A DNA stretch of 64,000 nt from Aequitasia blattaphilus. Its GTDB lineage: Bacteria > Bacillota > Clostridia > Lachnospirales > Lachnospiraceae. The DNA is taken from the NCBI RefSeq assembly GCF_024721305.1, contig NZ_JAMXOD010000016.1, positions 1-64,000 on the forward strand, written 5' to 3'. The position numbers were made by a program, and so were the translations under genes. This document shows positions 1-8,803 of the stretch, one piece after another. Numbering within the stretch: position 1 is the stretch's first letter; every line of letters starts with the position of its first letter. Below the pieces are notes generated by a model. That model had not been told where the DNA came from. It searched no databases and saw nothing but the letters and a program-made list of their open reading frames with translations.

Positions 1-749
1 TTTTTCATTGCCGACAGGCAAGTAAATCAATTCATCTCACTCCCTATAGAGGAAGGAGAATTCTTGATGTTTTTGTTAAAGACCTCTCTTTCGCTGTGAA
101 TCGAGGTGAAACATTCGCTCTTGTGGGGGCTTCCGGCAGCGGAAAGACCACAATCGCCAGTCTTCTGGCACGATTTTGGGATATATCCAAGGGAGAAATC
201 ACCATCAATGGTATGGACATCCGTCGGCTTCCCATGGACACCTTAATGGCACAAATCAGTATGGTCTTTCAGAAAGTCTATCTATTTGAAGACACGATTT
301 ATAATAACATTGCCATGGGCAGAAAAGATGCTGAGGCAGAAGAAATTTATGAGGCAGCTAAAAAAGCTTGCTGTTATGATTTCATCATGAATCTGCCTTA
401 TGGTTTTGATACTTATGTAGGGGCCGGTGGTGCAACACTCTCCGGTGGTGAGGCACAACGGATTTCCATTGCCAGATGTCTGTTAAAGGATGCTCCTATT
501 GTTATATTGGATGAGGCTACTGCAAGCATTGATGCCGATAACGAAAGCCAGATTCAAGCTGCTTTAAGTAATCTATGCCAAAACAAAACCACAATCGTGA
601 TTGCTCACCGACTCAATACCATCCGGAATGCAGATCGTATTCTCCTTTTAGACAAGGGATACGTCAAGGAATCCGGAACCCACGAGGAACTGCTTCTGGA
701 AGGTGGCCTTTATTCTAAGATGGTTGGTGCAGGAGGTGATGCTGCATGA
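1..749 (+). CDS. ABC exporter, C-terminal ATPase domain (5' partial, possibly damaged)
   Basis: This is the nucleotide-binding end of a fused permease-ATPase ABC exporter, most like the IrtA/IrtB-type group (family resemblance only). Walker A (GASGSGKTT) lies at about 120-150, the signature LSGGEAQR at about 440, and Walker B VILDEATAS and the switch His (IAHR) follow, so the ATPase core is intact. The permease lies left of the window. Just before the ATPase, the frame that reads KDLSFAV is open to the left edge but lacks the usual strand resembling FENVSFSY. A different frame at 1-60 reads ADRQVNQFISLP, which resembles the permease-ATPase linker. A small deletion or frameshift near 60-70 is therefore possible. 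The GTG at 96 is not a credible start because it lies inside the domain. Confidence 0.75.
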   Translation, partial: FHCRQASKSIHLTPYRGRRILDVFVKDLSFAVNRGETFALVGASGSGKTTIASLLARFWDISKGEITINGMDIRRLPMDTLMAQISMVFQKVYLFEDTIYNNIAMGRKDAEAEEIYEAAKKACCYDFIMNLPYGFDTYVGAGGATLSGGEAQRISIARCLLKDAPIVILDEATASIDADNESQIQAALSNLCQNKTTIVIAHRLNTIRNADRILLLDKGYVKESGTHEELLLEGGLYSKMVGAGGDAA

Positions 750-928
750 GTAATACCTTCTATAAAATGCTCGGTCTTTTTTGCTTGATCTTAAGCATTT
801 TCTTCCTTCTAGGCGCCCTCTTCCTTGGTCCTGCAGTTGTACCTGCCTTTGTTCCAATACTTTGTTGGGTTGTTGGACTTTTATTATTGATGGCTGGAAT
901 TTTCTTTTATCAGATTTTCAAGAAATAA
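746..928 (+). CDS. small two-helix membrane protein
   Basis: The 60-residue protein has two hydrophobic segments (about residues 8-30 and 34-56) separated by a Pro/Val turn, and ends in a lysine-rich tail. It starts inside the last codons of the ABC ATPase gene (ATGA overlap), so the two are translationally coupled and probably functionally linked. I do not recognise the family. A role as an accessory subunit or stabiliser of the exporter is only an inference from the coupling. A hairpin follows 20 bases after the stop. Confidence 0.55.
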   Translation: MSNTFYKMLGLFCLILSIFFLLGALFLGPAVVPAFVPILCWVVGLLLLMAGIFFYQIFKK

Positions 929-948
929 ATCATCGACTTAAAAATTTA

Positions 949-974
949 GGGTGACAGGTATTTCCCTGTCACCC
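949..974. terminator. hairpin between convergent genes
   Basis: Perfect 10-bp stem GGGTGACAGG / CCTGTCACCC with a 6-base loop. On the minus strand it is followed by a T-rich run, so it suits the end of the isochorismatase-family gene; on the plus strand the following bases are only AT-rich. It probably serves both convergent units. Confidence 0.75.
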
Positions 975-990
975 TACTATATATCTGCTT

Positions 991-1533
991 CTATTTAATC
1001 AATTTAGATATTTGTTTGAAGGTATCTCCCTTCGCTTCTCTAAGCAGCTCGAAAAGAATACTTTCTGTCGTTGTTAATACTGCCCCTTCCTTTTCCATTC
1101 TGCGGAATGCGGTTTCAGAGCTTTCCCATTTCCTTGAAGTAACACAGTCTGCTGCAATCATTACGTTATAACCTGCTGCTAAAAGATCAATTGCTGTCTG
1201 CTGTACACAAATATGGGTTTCCATTCCAAAAAGAATGACATTCTTTTTTTGCAAAGCATCTATTCGTTCAACCACCTCTTCGCTGTCATAGGCACTAAAC
1301 GTTGTCTTATCACTTGGCTCATAATCACCCAGCGCCTCTGCTATTTCCGGAACGTAATCTCCCAAACCCTTGGGGTATTGACGAAGGGGAATAATCGGAA
1401 CATCCAGCATCTTAAGACCTTGAATCAAACGAACCGACTCTTTGATTGTCTCTTCCTTGTATTCCATTACCGGAGCTAATCGTTCCTGCACATCAATTAA
1501 TATTGCCATTGTATCCTCTTTTAAAAATCTCAT
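991..1533 (-). CDS. isochorismatase-family cysteine hydrolase
   Basis: A 180-residue cytoplasmic hydrolase of the isochorismatase-like superfamily (ycaC/nicotinamidase type). The catalytic triad is visible: Asp in AILIDVQ near the N terminus, Lys in the KTTFSAY segment, and Cys in METHICVQQTA. The start at 1533 is chosen because AAGGAGG lies about 10 bases upstream and the length then matches the family. A longer reading to 1635 would add 34 residues of poor quality and overlap the next gene. Members hydrolyse amides or vinyl ethers; the substrate cannot be told here. It sits 49 bases downstream of the GGDEF pair and may be co-transcribed with it. Confidence 0.85.
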   Translation of the reverse strand: MRFLKEDTMAILIDVQERLAPVMEYKEETIKESVRLIQGLKMLDVPIIPLRQYPKGLGDYVPEIAEALGDYEPSDKTTFSAYDSEEVVERIDALQKKNVILFGMETHICVQQTAIDLLAAGYNVMIAADCVTSRKWESSETAFRRMEKEGAVLTTTESILFELLREAKGDTFKQISKLIK

Positions 1534-1582
1534 CTTTATAAATCCTCCTTTAATGCCCACCAAAGGGCAGAATATATCTGTA

Positions 1583-3034
1583 TTAATTATATCTCTTTGC
1601 AGAATATTTACAATAATATTTTTGTTTATCCCCATACATCATCTGATCCGCTTGTTTTATCGTACATTCCAAATCTGTACTTTCATCATTCAGAGCCATA
1701 CCTAAAGACATCGAAAGTTCAAAAGCGTATTGCTCCTGATTTCTCTCTAAAAATGAACGTATATCCTGCACAATATCCTTACAGTGCTTCTCTGTTGTCT
1801 CTGGAACAACAACCATAAACTCATCTCCACCCATACGACACTGTATAGAATCTGGAGGGGAACCACATATGATGGCCTCTCCCATGATTCTTAGAAGCAC
1901 ATCTCCCATCTCATGCCCCAACTCATCATTTACCCTTTTCAGACCATTTACATCACCAATAATTATACCTATTGGAAATCGCCCTTTTGCCCTCATTTCC
2001 TCTATTCTCAAGTCACACGACCGACGATTTGTAAGTCCTGTCAAAGCATCCATACCAGATACCTTATCCAGCTCTTCCACTAATCTTCGGTTTGTTGTTT
2101 TATTCGTCACATAGACACAACATCCAATTGGGGATCCTTCCTTATCCAAAATGTCTCTGTGCCGCAAATTATAAACCTCTCCATCTATAAGAGAGTAATC
2201 CGTACCCTCATCTTCATTGTCACAGCACTCTATATGTGTGGCTTTTTGAACCAATTCCTTTTCAATTTCTCCAAAAGAGCTATGTGTCCCACATATATCC
2301 TGAGATTCAAGCCACTTTAATGCAGCACCATTCATCGTCACCACCTGCTGTTTGTTATCTAAGAAAAACATAATCCGGTCAATGCAGTTAAATGCATTCT
2401 TCTGTGAAAGAAGATAGGCTTCCAGTTCCTTATGCCGATTCATTGCCACATATAAAAATACTACCGTGATTGTTCTTCCTATTATCATAATATCCAACCG
2501 TGGTGCAAGTACTAATACCATCCCATTTGTTATAATATTTACTATAGCACCAATAAGAAGTAAAGCAGAAGGTACTCGATATCTCTGATCCATTTTTTGA
2601 AATTGAATTAAAGCAATTATAAATACACTGACAGGAAGAATGTTGCAGTAAAAAACGTGTGCTCCAAACCAAGGAACCTGTACCTCTTTTGTAAATGCCA
2701 AGAATGGCGTGAATGCTACAAAGGCGGTAACCAGAGGCGGAACTAAAAGAGCGTAGACAACCTGTTTCGACAAATAGCTTCCTAATCCAAAAAAGTGAAT
2801 CCCATAACAAAAACAGCCCAAAGAACTTAGTGCAATAAACGGCAGCTTATAATCTTGTGCCCCACCAAAGAGCTCATATATCAGACACAACACCCAGCAA
2901 ATCATCATTGCTGTCGTAAAAATAAACCATTTTTCTAACTTCCCTTTTTCCTTATTTTTTGCCGTTTTAATCACCGTAAAAAGCAAAGCAATTGTAATTC
3001 CAAGATAAATACAAGTCAGCATCAAATTATCCAC
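1583..3034 (-). CDS. membrane-anchored diguanylate cyclase (GGDEF)
   Basis: A 483-residue protein with about seven N-terminal membrane helices (roughly residues 1-210), a short PAS-like linker, and a C-terminal GGDEF domain. The active-site motif GGDEF is intact at about residues 402-406, preceded by the conserved DVNGLKRVNDELGHEMGD segment, so it should make cyclic di-GMP from two GTP. No RxxD inhibitory site is seen at the usual place before GGDEF, so product inhibition may be absent. Its start overlaps the stop of the upstream GGDEF gene by 8 bases. The two form a coupled tandem; the sensed signal is unknown. Confidence 0.88.
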   Translation of the reverse strand: MDNLMLTCIYLGITIALLFTVIKTAKNKEKGKLEKWFIFTTAMMICWVLCLIYELFGGAQDYKLPFIALSSLGCFCYGIHFFGLGSYLSKQVVYALLVPPLVTAFVAFTPFLAFTKEVQVPWFGAHVFYCNILPVSVFIIALIQFQKMDQRYRVPSALLLIGAIVNIITNGMVLVLAPRLDIMIIGRTITVVFLYVAMNRHKELEAYLLSQKNAFNCIDRIMFFLDNKQQVVTMNGAALKWLESQDICGTHSSFGEIEKELVQKATHIECCDNEDEGTDYSLIDGEVYNLRHRDILDKEGSPIGCCVYVTNKTTNRRLVEELDKVSGMDALTGLTNRRSCDLRIEEMRAKGRFPIGIIIGDVNGLKRVNDELGHEMGDVLLRIMGEAIICGSPPDSIQCRMGGDEFMVVVPETTEKHCKDIVQDIRSFLERNQEQYAFELSMSLGMALNDESTDLECTIKQADQMMYGDKQKYYCKYSAKRYN

Positions 3035-4565
3035 GCCCTTCTACACTTCCTTTCCTTTTCATCGTATACATATTTGCATCCGCTTTATTAATACTAGAAT
3101 ATATGTTTTCTTCACAATCTGTTTTTGTCGCCGCTCCCAAGGCAATCGAAAGCCGGAAATCTGTATAAGACTTGCATCCAATTGCATGCTCGTATTCTCG
3201 AATGACTTCCTTCACTTGATTTGTATTACATTTCTTTAAAATCACCACAAACTCGTCTCCACCTGCCCTGGCAACAAAACCATCCTTTGGTGTGTGATTG
3301 CGAAAGATGGATGCCGCCTCCTTAATCAGTTCATCTCCCTTATCATGACCTAAACGGTCATTCACCTGTTTCAAGCCATTCACATCTCCAACAATCACTG
3401 AAATTGGAAGATTATCCAATCGATCTACCTCTCTCAAATATTGATTTAAGCCATAACGGTTTGGAATACCTGTTAATCCGTCAACTCCTGCCGAATCTCT
3501 TAAACGCTCAATCAATAATCGATTCTTTGTAACATCCGTAAATACCAAGTACCGTCCCTGCATTTTCTCATCTACAGCTCTCTCGTAGTAATCCATTCTA
3601 TAGACCGTCGGATAATTATTATTCAGTATATATAAATCTTCACTGACCACGTTCCTATCCTCATCATACAGCGTCCGTACTTCTGCTTTTCTCGTCGTAT
3701 TAATAAACTCCCAAAACTCTTCCAACTCAACAACCTTTTTCTCTATGCCAAAATGGGAAAGCAGTGCTTTAGCTGCCTTGTTTACAGAAACGATCTTATT
3801 CTCTTCATCTAAAACTAAAACCGGGTCAACAAAATAATTAAACGCACTATGCTTCCATTTTGACAAATAATCACCTCTTCCACTGCTGTAAATTGCAATG
3901 GAAAAAATAAAACAACACAGTACAATTGAAAAAATATTAAAATCAACTGCTCGGATTGTTGATTGTTTAAAACAGAAGAATTCCAAAATATATCCTGCCC
4001 CATAGAGAACTAAAACAAGTAACAGGATTCGTCCCATTCCACGATAGTTTGATGGCAGCTTCTTATTGGTCTTAATAACAAAAATAAATACCATGATAAT
4101 AAGGATAAAAGAATGAGCAATTGACAGATAGTAACCAACACCATTATTTGCGGTTACAAGAGTGAGCTCTCCAACCTCGACCTGCACATGATTCCGGAAT
4201 ATATTATAGAAAAAATTACCAAAGGCAAACAGCATTAATAATGCTGGAATCGCACTTGCTATTACCTTGATTCTTTTGGATACTTTATTCTCATAATGAA
4301 AGCACCCAATTATCAAGAAAAATATAGTTGTTGAAACCGCAGTCAGGAATGCAAATTTAGCACTATATATATAGCAGATTAAAGCCTTGCTCGTGACAGA
4401 ATATCTTACAATTTCCATTGCAATCCAACCAATCATTAAGAATGAAATCGAAATATAGTGATAATCAACGTATGTTTTTCTTTTTTTAACAATAGCCGGA
4501 CTGACTAGAATAGCCAGCATAACTATATACGCCGAATATAATAGAACTATAAAACTGTTATTCAT
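3027..4565 (-). CDS. membrane-anchored diguanylate cyclase with PAS-like linker (GGDEF)
   Basis: A 512-residue protein that is the first gene of the tandem. About seven membrane helices (residues about 1-220, histidine-kinase-like 7TM input) are followed by a PAS-like region starting around FVDPVLVLDEENKIV, then a GGDEF domain with intact GGDEF at about 435-439. No RxxD site is seen before it. The ribosome site GGAGGGG lies 5 bases before the ATG. The architecture matches its neighbour but the sequences have diverged clearly, so the duplication is old or the pair is a designed tandem. Product: cyclic di-GMP at the membrane. Confidence 0.88.
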   Translation of the reverse strand: MNNSFIVLLYSAYIVMLAILVSPAIVKKRKTYVDYHYISISFLMIGWIAMEIVRYSVTSKALICYIYSAKFAFLTAVSTTIFFLIIGCFHYENKVSKRIKVIASAIPALLMLFAFGNFFYNIFRNHVQVEVGELTLVTANNGVGYYLSIAHSFILIIMVFIFVIKTNKKLPSNYRGMGRILLLVLVLYGAGYILEFFCFKQSTIRAVDFNIFSIVLCCFIFSIAIYSSGRGDYLSKWKHSAFNYFVDPVLVLDEENKIVSVNKAAKALLSHFGIEKKVVELEEFWEFINTTRKAEVRTLYDEDRNVVSEDLYILNNNYPTVYRMDYYERAVDEKMQGRYLVFTDVTKNRLLIERLRDSAGVDGLTGIPNRYGLNQYLREVDRLDNLPISVIVGDVNGLKQVNDRLGHDKGDELIKEAASIFRNHTPKDGFVARAGGDEFVVILKKCNTNQVKEVIREYEHAIGCKSYTDFRLSIALGAATKTDCEENIYSSINKADANMYTMKRKGSVEGRG

Positions 4566-4712
4566 ACAACCCCTCCAAACGATTCTGTCGTTAATATTAT
4601 GTTATCACATCCTCTTAAAACTGTTTCATAAATATTTCGTAAAATAATATATATTATATTAAATATCCTAAACAAAAGTTTATAGGTAAGGCTCTTCTAT
4701 TCTTGCCCATCA

Positions 4713-4744
4713 AAAAAGAGATATAGTCGCCTATATCTCTTTTT
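4713..4744 (-). terminator. intrinsic terminator of the MFS/amidohydrolase operon
   Basis: The stem AAAAGAGATATAG / CTATATCTCTTTT has a 4-base loop and a T-run on the minus strand side. It lies just after the stop of the MFS gene. Confidence 0.85.
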
Positions 4745-4755
4745 AAATGCTATAT

Positions 4756-6006
4756 TTATATATTCCCCTGGTACTTTCTGGAAGAACCATAAGCCGAAAT
4801 CCAGGTAAGAAGTGTAAGTCCCGAACAAACAATCATCAAAATCCATGCAATCGTATATGCCCCTGTTAAATCGTAAATCCCTGCTACAATAAGAGAGCCC
4901 AGTGATAATCCAATCTGAGATGCACTATTTGCAATTCCATAGGCTTCTCCATACTTCTCTTTTCCATAAATCGATCCCACAATAAGAGGTGGAGATACTG
5001 TTCCAATTGCATTTCCCAAACCGAAGGAGAATGCCATAATATACAGCACTGACGCATTGCTTCCCATTAGCATAAGTACAAATGCCAATGCAAAGGTCAC
5101 ACATCCAAAGACACTACTTGCTATCACACCGAATCGGTCATTAATCCAACCAAGAATAATCTTTCCGAAGATACCGATTAAAGAATACAACGAAATTATA
5201 GTTGCTTGTACTGCCGGTCCATGCATCTCTTCAATTGCTGGCGGAAACTGCCCTAATGCACCCGTATTAATGATTCCATTCAAAAACATTCCCATTAACA
5301 TCAAAAAGAAAAATGTTTTCTTTTTGGATTCACTTACGCTAAGAGTAATACCTCCTGCACTTTCAGCCTCTTTGCTTGAAGCCGTCTCACTGACTTCTTC
5401 AGCACCATACGCTGTTAACCCCATGTCTTCCGGTTTTTTACGTAGAATAAACAAGGACGTCGGAAGTGGAACCAGCAAGACCAGAACCGCCATAATACGA
5501 TATGTCCAACGCCAGCCATAGGAGCCTATCAGCCACGTAACTACTGGGCTAAATAAAAAGCCACCAAGTCCAATTCCTGCCATTGCTAAACTCATTGCCA
5601 GCCCACGTTTTTTTACAAACCAGTTTGTAATCATCATACTCACCGGTATTAAGGTAGAATTCAAATAGAAAAATCCAAGCACAACTGCGGATATATATAA
5701 ATGATATACATTCTGTGCCAGAGAATAAGATGCATATGCTAAAGCAAATCCCACAATGCATATACTCTGAATCTTTTTCATGTTTCCCTTTGCCAAACGT
5801 TTTGCCACCATAGGTGACAAGAGAATTCCCAGTGCTTGCACGATTGTATTCACCAATGTGAAGGCACTTCTTGAGATTCCCATATCCGTTGTAATCGAAA
5901 TCAAAAATTTATTCGATAAAGCCATAATTAATGGTACCATCGTACAGGTAATCAGGATACATCCAATTACGATAAACCAACCATAAAATATCTTCTTCTC
6001 TTTCAT
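4756..6006 (-). CDS. MFS transporter (monocarboxylate/OxlT-like)
   Basis: A 416-residue major facilitator protein with about 12 membrane helices. The N-terminal KKIFYGWFIV opening is typical of the oxalate/formate and monocarboxylate carrier group. The central cytoplasmic loop (around residues 190-215) is polar and rich in Ser/Glu, as expected between the two six-helix bundles. The start at 6006 places the first helix directly after a short basic tail; the open frame further upstream lacks membrane character. It lies 19 bases downstream of the M20 amidohydrolase gene and shares its promoter, so it probably carries the substrate or product of that enzyme, an acylated amino acid or a related carboxylate (inference). 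Confidence 0.85.
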   Translation of the reverse strand: MKEKKIFYGWFIVIGCILITCTMVPLIMALSNKFLISITTDMGISRSAFTLVNTIVQALGILLSPMVAKRLAKGNMKKIQSICIVGFALAYASYSLAQNVYHLYISAVVLGFFYLNSTLIPVSMMITNWFVKKRGLAMSLAMAGIGLGGFLFSPVVTWLIGSYGWRWTYRIMAVLVLLVPLPTSLFILRKKPEDMGLTAYGAEEVSETASSKEAESAGGITLSVSESKKKTFFFLMLMGMFLNGIINTGALGQFPPAIEEMHGPAVQATIISLYSLIGIFGKIILGWINDRFGVIASSVFGCVTFALAFVLMLMGSNASVLYIMAFSFGLGNAIGTVSPPLIVGSIYGKEKYGEAYGIANSASQIGLSLGSLIVAGIYDLTGAYTIAWILMIVCSGLTLLTWISAYGSSRKYQGNI

Positions 6007-6025
6007 CTTCTCTTTTCCCCCGGTT

Positions 6026-7201
6026 CTATTGGTTATCAGCCAGCCATCTAAACGCACACTGTGCAAAGATAGCAGATCCGATTGGTAAACAGTCCTCATT
6101 AAATATTACATTTGAATTATGATTTGGATAATACAATTCATCTTCGTAAGGTCTTGCTCCTAATGCAATAAAGGTGCTAGGCACTAACTCAGAAACTCTT
6201 GCAAAATCATCCGATGCGGTAAACAGGTATTCCTCATCCTTCTTTAAATCAAGTCCCATCTCATCAATATATCCCATGCAGTTTGCTAACAGCTCTTTAT
6301 CCACTGCGATAGACGGTACATCCGAAAAAACTTCGACTTTTGCCGTAGCTCCAAAGGCTTTCGCAATATGCTCCGTCATCTCATGTATTCTGCCAACTAA
6401 ATAAGCTCGTAAATCACGATCATAGCAACGTAATGTTCCTTGCATAACTGCTTCCTCTGGAATGATATTAGATGTTGTTCCCGCAACAAACTGTCCAATC
6501 GTTAATACCGCAATCTTGCTTGGCTGTGTCTCTCTGGCAATCAACTGCTGTAATGCAGTATGTAAATGTGCTGCTGTTGCAATTGGATCAATTCCATTAT
6601 GAGGTTGTGCACCGTGACATGCCTTTCCTGTCACGGTAATCTTAAATCCATCACAAGATGCTGTAACAAATCCTGACCGGTTCGTAATCGTACCTACAGG
6701 TATCTCTGACATTACATGCATGTCCATTGCTGCATCTACCTTCGGATTCTCCATCAATCCACCTTTAAGCATTGCTTCTGCACCACTAAATATTTCTTCT
6801 GCTGGCTGAAACATTAGCTTCACTCTTCCACATAATTCATCCTTTTTCTCCACTAACATTTTCGCTGCTGTCAAAAGCATTGCTGTATGTAAATCATGAC
6901 CACATGTGTGTGAATTTTCCTCGGTTGAACGGAATGACAGATCTGCCAGCTCCTCCATTGGCAACCCATCCATATCTGCACGCAAAATCAATGTTTTTCC
7001 TGGTTTTTTCCCTTCGATTACTGCCGTCACCCCACTCTTGCAGATTTCTTTCGGTTCCAACCCCAATTCTTTTAGTTTCTCCATTACATACTTTGTTGTT
7101 CTGGGCAAATCAAGACCCAACTCTGGAATCTGATGTAACTCCCTCCTCATTTCAATTGTTTCAGATGACAGTTCTTTGGCTCTTACTGCAAACTCATTCA
7201 T
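6026..7201 (-). CDS. M20-family amidohydrolase (N-acyl-amino-acid/hippurate type)
   Basis: A 391-residue metallo-amidohydrolase of the M20D group (hippurate hydrolase, N-acetyldiaminopimelate deacetylase, indole-acetyl amino acid hydrolase relatives). Metal and catalytic motifs are seen: RADMDGLPMEE at about 74-85, HTCGHDLHTA at about 98-107, and a downstream dimerisation domain with a conserved GTTSNIIPEEA segment. It should split an acyl-amino-acid amide bond in the cytoplasm. The start at 7201 has AAGGAG upstream; a longer frame upstream overlaps the promoter. It is first in an operon with the MFS carrier and divergent from the regulator at 7443. Confidence 0.87.
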   Translation of the reverse strand: MNEFAVRAKELSSETIEMRRELHQIPELGLDLPRTTKYVMEKLKELGLEPKEICKSGVTAVIEGKKPGKTLILRADMDGLPMEELADLSFRSTEENSHTCGHDLHTAMLLTAAKMLVEKKDELCGRVKLMFQPAEEIFSGAEAMLKGGLMENPKVDAAMDMHVMSEIPVGTITNRSGFVTASCDGFKITVTGKACHGAQPHNGIDPIATAAHLHTALQQLIARETQPSKIAVLTIGQFVAGTTSNIIPEEAVMQGTLRCYDRDLRAYLVGRIHEMTEHIAKAFGATAKVEVFSDVPSIAVDKELLANCMGYIDEMGLDLKKDEEYLFTASDDFARVSELVPSTFIALGARPYEDELYYPNHNSNVIFNEDCLPIGSAIFAQCAFRWLADNQ

Positions 7202-7274
7202 AAATAGTAATTCTCCTTTCCTACTCGTTGACATCGACTTAAAGACAATAAAAAGACTTATCTGTATTTTAAAT

Positions 7275-7303
7275 ATGTTACCACTATTTATTTGTGAAAT
7301 CAA
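7275..7303 (-). promoter_or_regulatory. predicted sigma-A promoter of the amidohydrolase/MFS operon
   Basis: On the minus strand TTGATT (7298-7303) and TAACAT (7275-7280) are separated by 17 bp, about 75 bp before the amidohydrolase start. Each hexamer matches the consensus at four of six positions. Confidence 0.5.
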
Positions 7304-7398
7304 TAGCAATTGAACACAATGTATATTTTTGTAGGTTTTTAACAGTTTTGTTTGTGCACTGTGACATTCTCTTCTTCTCATATTCTTTTTCTTAATCT

Positions 7399-7409
7399 TA
7401 TGCTATAAT
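7399..7409 (+). promoter_or_regulatory. extended -10 promoter of the divergent regulator
   Basis: TATGCTATAAT is an extended -10 element (TGnTATAAT) 33 bases before the GTG start at 7443. No good -35 is seen, which fits the extended -10 class. Confidence 0.6.
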
Positions 7410-7442
7410 AAGTCCAAAACCCGAAATTATGAGGTGATTTAG

Positions 7443-8744
7443 GTGAAAACAGAACTTGCAATAATCTCCACAGAGTATTTATACGACTTTTTCTCGGAGG
7501 TATTAAAGGATGTACAACTTGATATAGACTATACAATTTACACATATTCTGACTTTGACAATTTGGCTGAGGTCTACCGGTCAATACCCAAACGAATTAA
7601 GGGTGTCATCACCAGCGGTATCTTTCCTACCCGAATTCTTCAGGAATCATTTCCCAATACTCATCGTGTCATTGCAACCTTTGGAAATGATGATGCTGGA
7701 ATTTACCGGTTGTTTCTACAATTGTTAAACCAAAACCGTGAGCTGGATATTAATCGGGTATATGCGGATGTAATCGACCTTGCTGGCCTGAATCTGGAGG
7801 AATATCTCTTTGGTGACGTCGGCTCACGAAATGCTGATCTGCTAAATAATACCATTCGAGGCATGTCTCTTAAGGATTTAATTGCAGCTGAAAAGAAGCA
7901 TATGAACAAGCATCTGGAACTGTGGCAAAGAGGCCAGATTGACATTTCCGTCACTCGTTTTAGTAGTATTGCAGATACATTAACTGCACAAGGTTTGAAT
8001 GTATATTTCCCATATCCAAGTAAAGAGTATATTCAAACGGTATGTTTCCAGACCATTCAGGAAATGCACATCAAAGAATTTCGTTCCAACCAGCCTGGAG
8101 CCATAATTGTTTCGTCCAAAGACTCTTTGTCTCCTGAACTACTTCGGCGAACTCTTCTGAGACTGAACACAGACTATCAGCTAAATGCCTCTATTCAACC
8201 AGCTCTACAGGGATTTGAGTTGTTAACAAATCGCAGTACTATTGAGAGTATTACAGAAACTTTTACCACTTGTCGAATTCAAAGCTTCTTTCAAAAACGG
8301 GATATCACACCTATTTATGTAGGATATGGCATTGGAACAGATCTCCATCAAACCCGTATCAACGCCATTGATGCGAATCGGGAGGCGAGGCAGCTTGCTG
8401 GTGGTGCCAGCAGCTTGATTAATGAACAAAGTGAATTGATTTCACCGCTGCACAAAGGGGAGGCTCTTGTGATTCCACGTCTCACAACTGAACCCATCAA
8501 TCATGCAGCCCATTTGTCGGGACTCTCTAAGTTAACCATACAAAAGGTCATAACCGCCTTGGAGACCACAGCAGATAATCGAATTACTTCTCAGGAATTG
8601 GCTCGTCTGCTGTCCATTACCCAACGCAGCGCCAATCGCTATTTAAGTGCCTTACAACAGGGAGGATTTGCCACCGTAGTGGATCAAAACAAAGGAAATA
8701 CAATGGGACGGCCTGAAAGAGTCTATTGCGTTACAATAAAATAA
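7443..8744 (+). CDS. transcriptional regulator with PrpR-like sensor and C-terminal winged helix
   Basis: This 433-residue cytoplasmic protein starts at GTG, supported by GAGGTG seven bases upstream. The N-terminal part (about 1-190) has the style of PrpR-N sensor modules: an alternating beta/alpha fold that includes KGVITSGIFPTRIL. The middle resembles a second alpha/beta domain. The C terminus (about 365-430) reads as a winged helix, with SQELARLLSITQRSANRYL as the likely recognition region. It lacks the AAA+ and Fis domains of true PrpR proteins. It is divergent from the amidohydrolase/MFS operon across a 241-bp gap and probably controls it. The family assignment is tentative. Confidence 0.65.
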   Translation: MKTELAIISTEYLYDFFSEVLKDVQLDIDYTIYTYSDFDNLAEVYRSIPKRIKGVITSGIFPTRILQESFPNTHRVIATFGNDDAGIYRLFLQLLNQNRELDINRVYADVIDLAGLNLEEYLFGDVGSRNADLLNNTIRGMSLKDLIAAEKKHMNKHLELWQRGQIDISVTRFSSIADTLTAQGLNVYFPYPSKEYIQTVCFQTIQEMHIKEFRSNQPGAIIVSSKDSLSPELLRRTLLRLNTDYQLNASIQPALQGFELLTNRSTIESITETFTTCRIQSFFQKRDITPIYVGYGIGTDLHQTRINAIDANREARQLAGGASSLINEQSELISPLHKGEALVIPRLTTEPINHAAHLSGLSKLTIQKVITALETTADNRITSQELARLLSITQRSANRYLSALQQGGFATVVDQNKGNTMGRPERVYCVTIK

Positions 8745-8785
8745 GAACGAAAATTGCATTATACAATTTTCGTTCTTATTTTATT
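8735..8785. terminator. bidirectional intrinsic terminator
   Basis: A perfect 22-bp stem, starting AATAAAATAAGAACG on the left arm with a 7-base loop (8757-8763), gives T-rich tails on both strands. It separates the convergent regulator and TetR genes. Confidence 0.9.
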
Positions 8786-8803
8786 ATAGTATTACTCGCT
8801 TCT

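Noticed and set aside
5057-5521. 154-residue plus-strand open frame inside the MFS gene
   Set aside because: Antisense shadow of a well-supported transporter gene; no ribosome site or recognisable motif.
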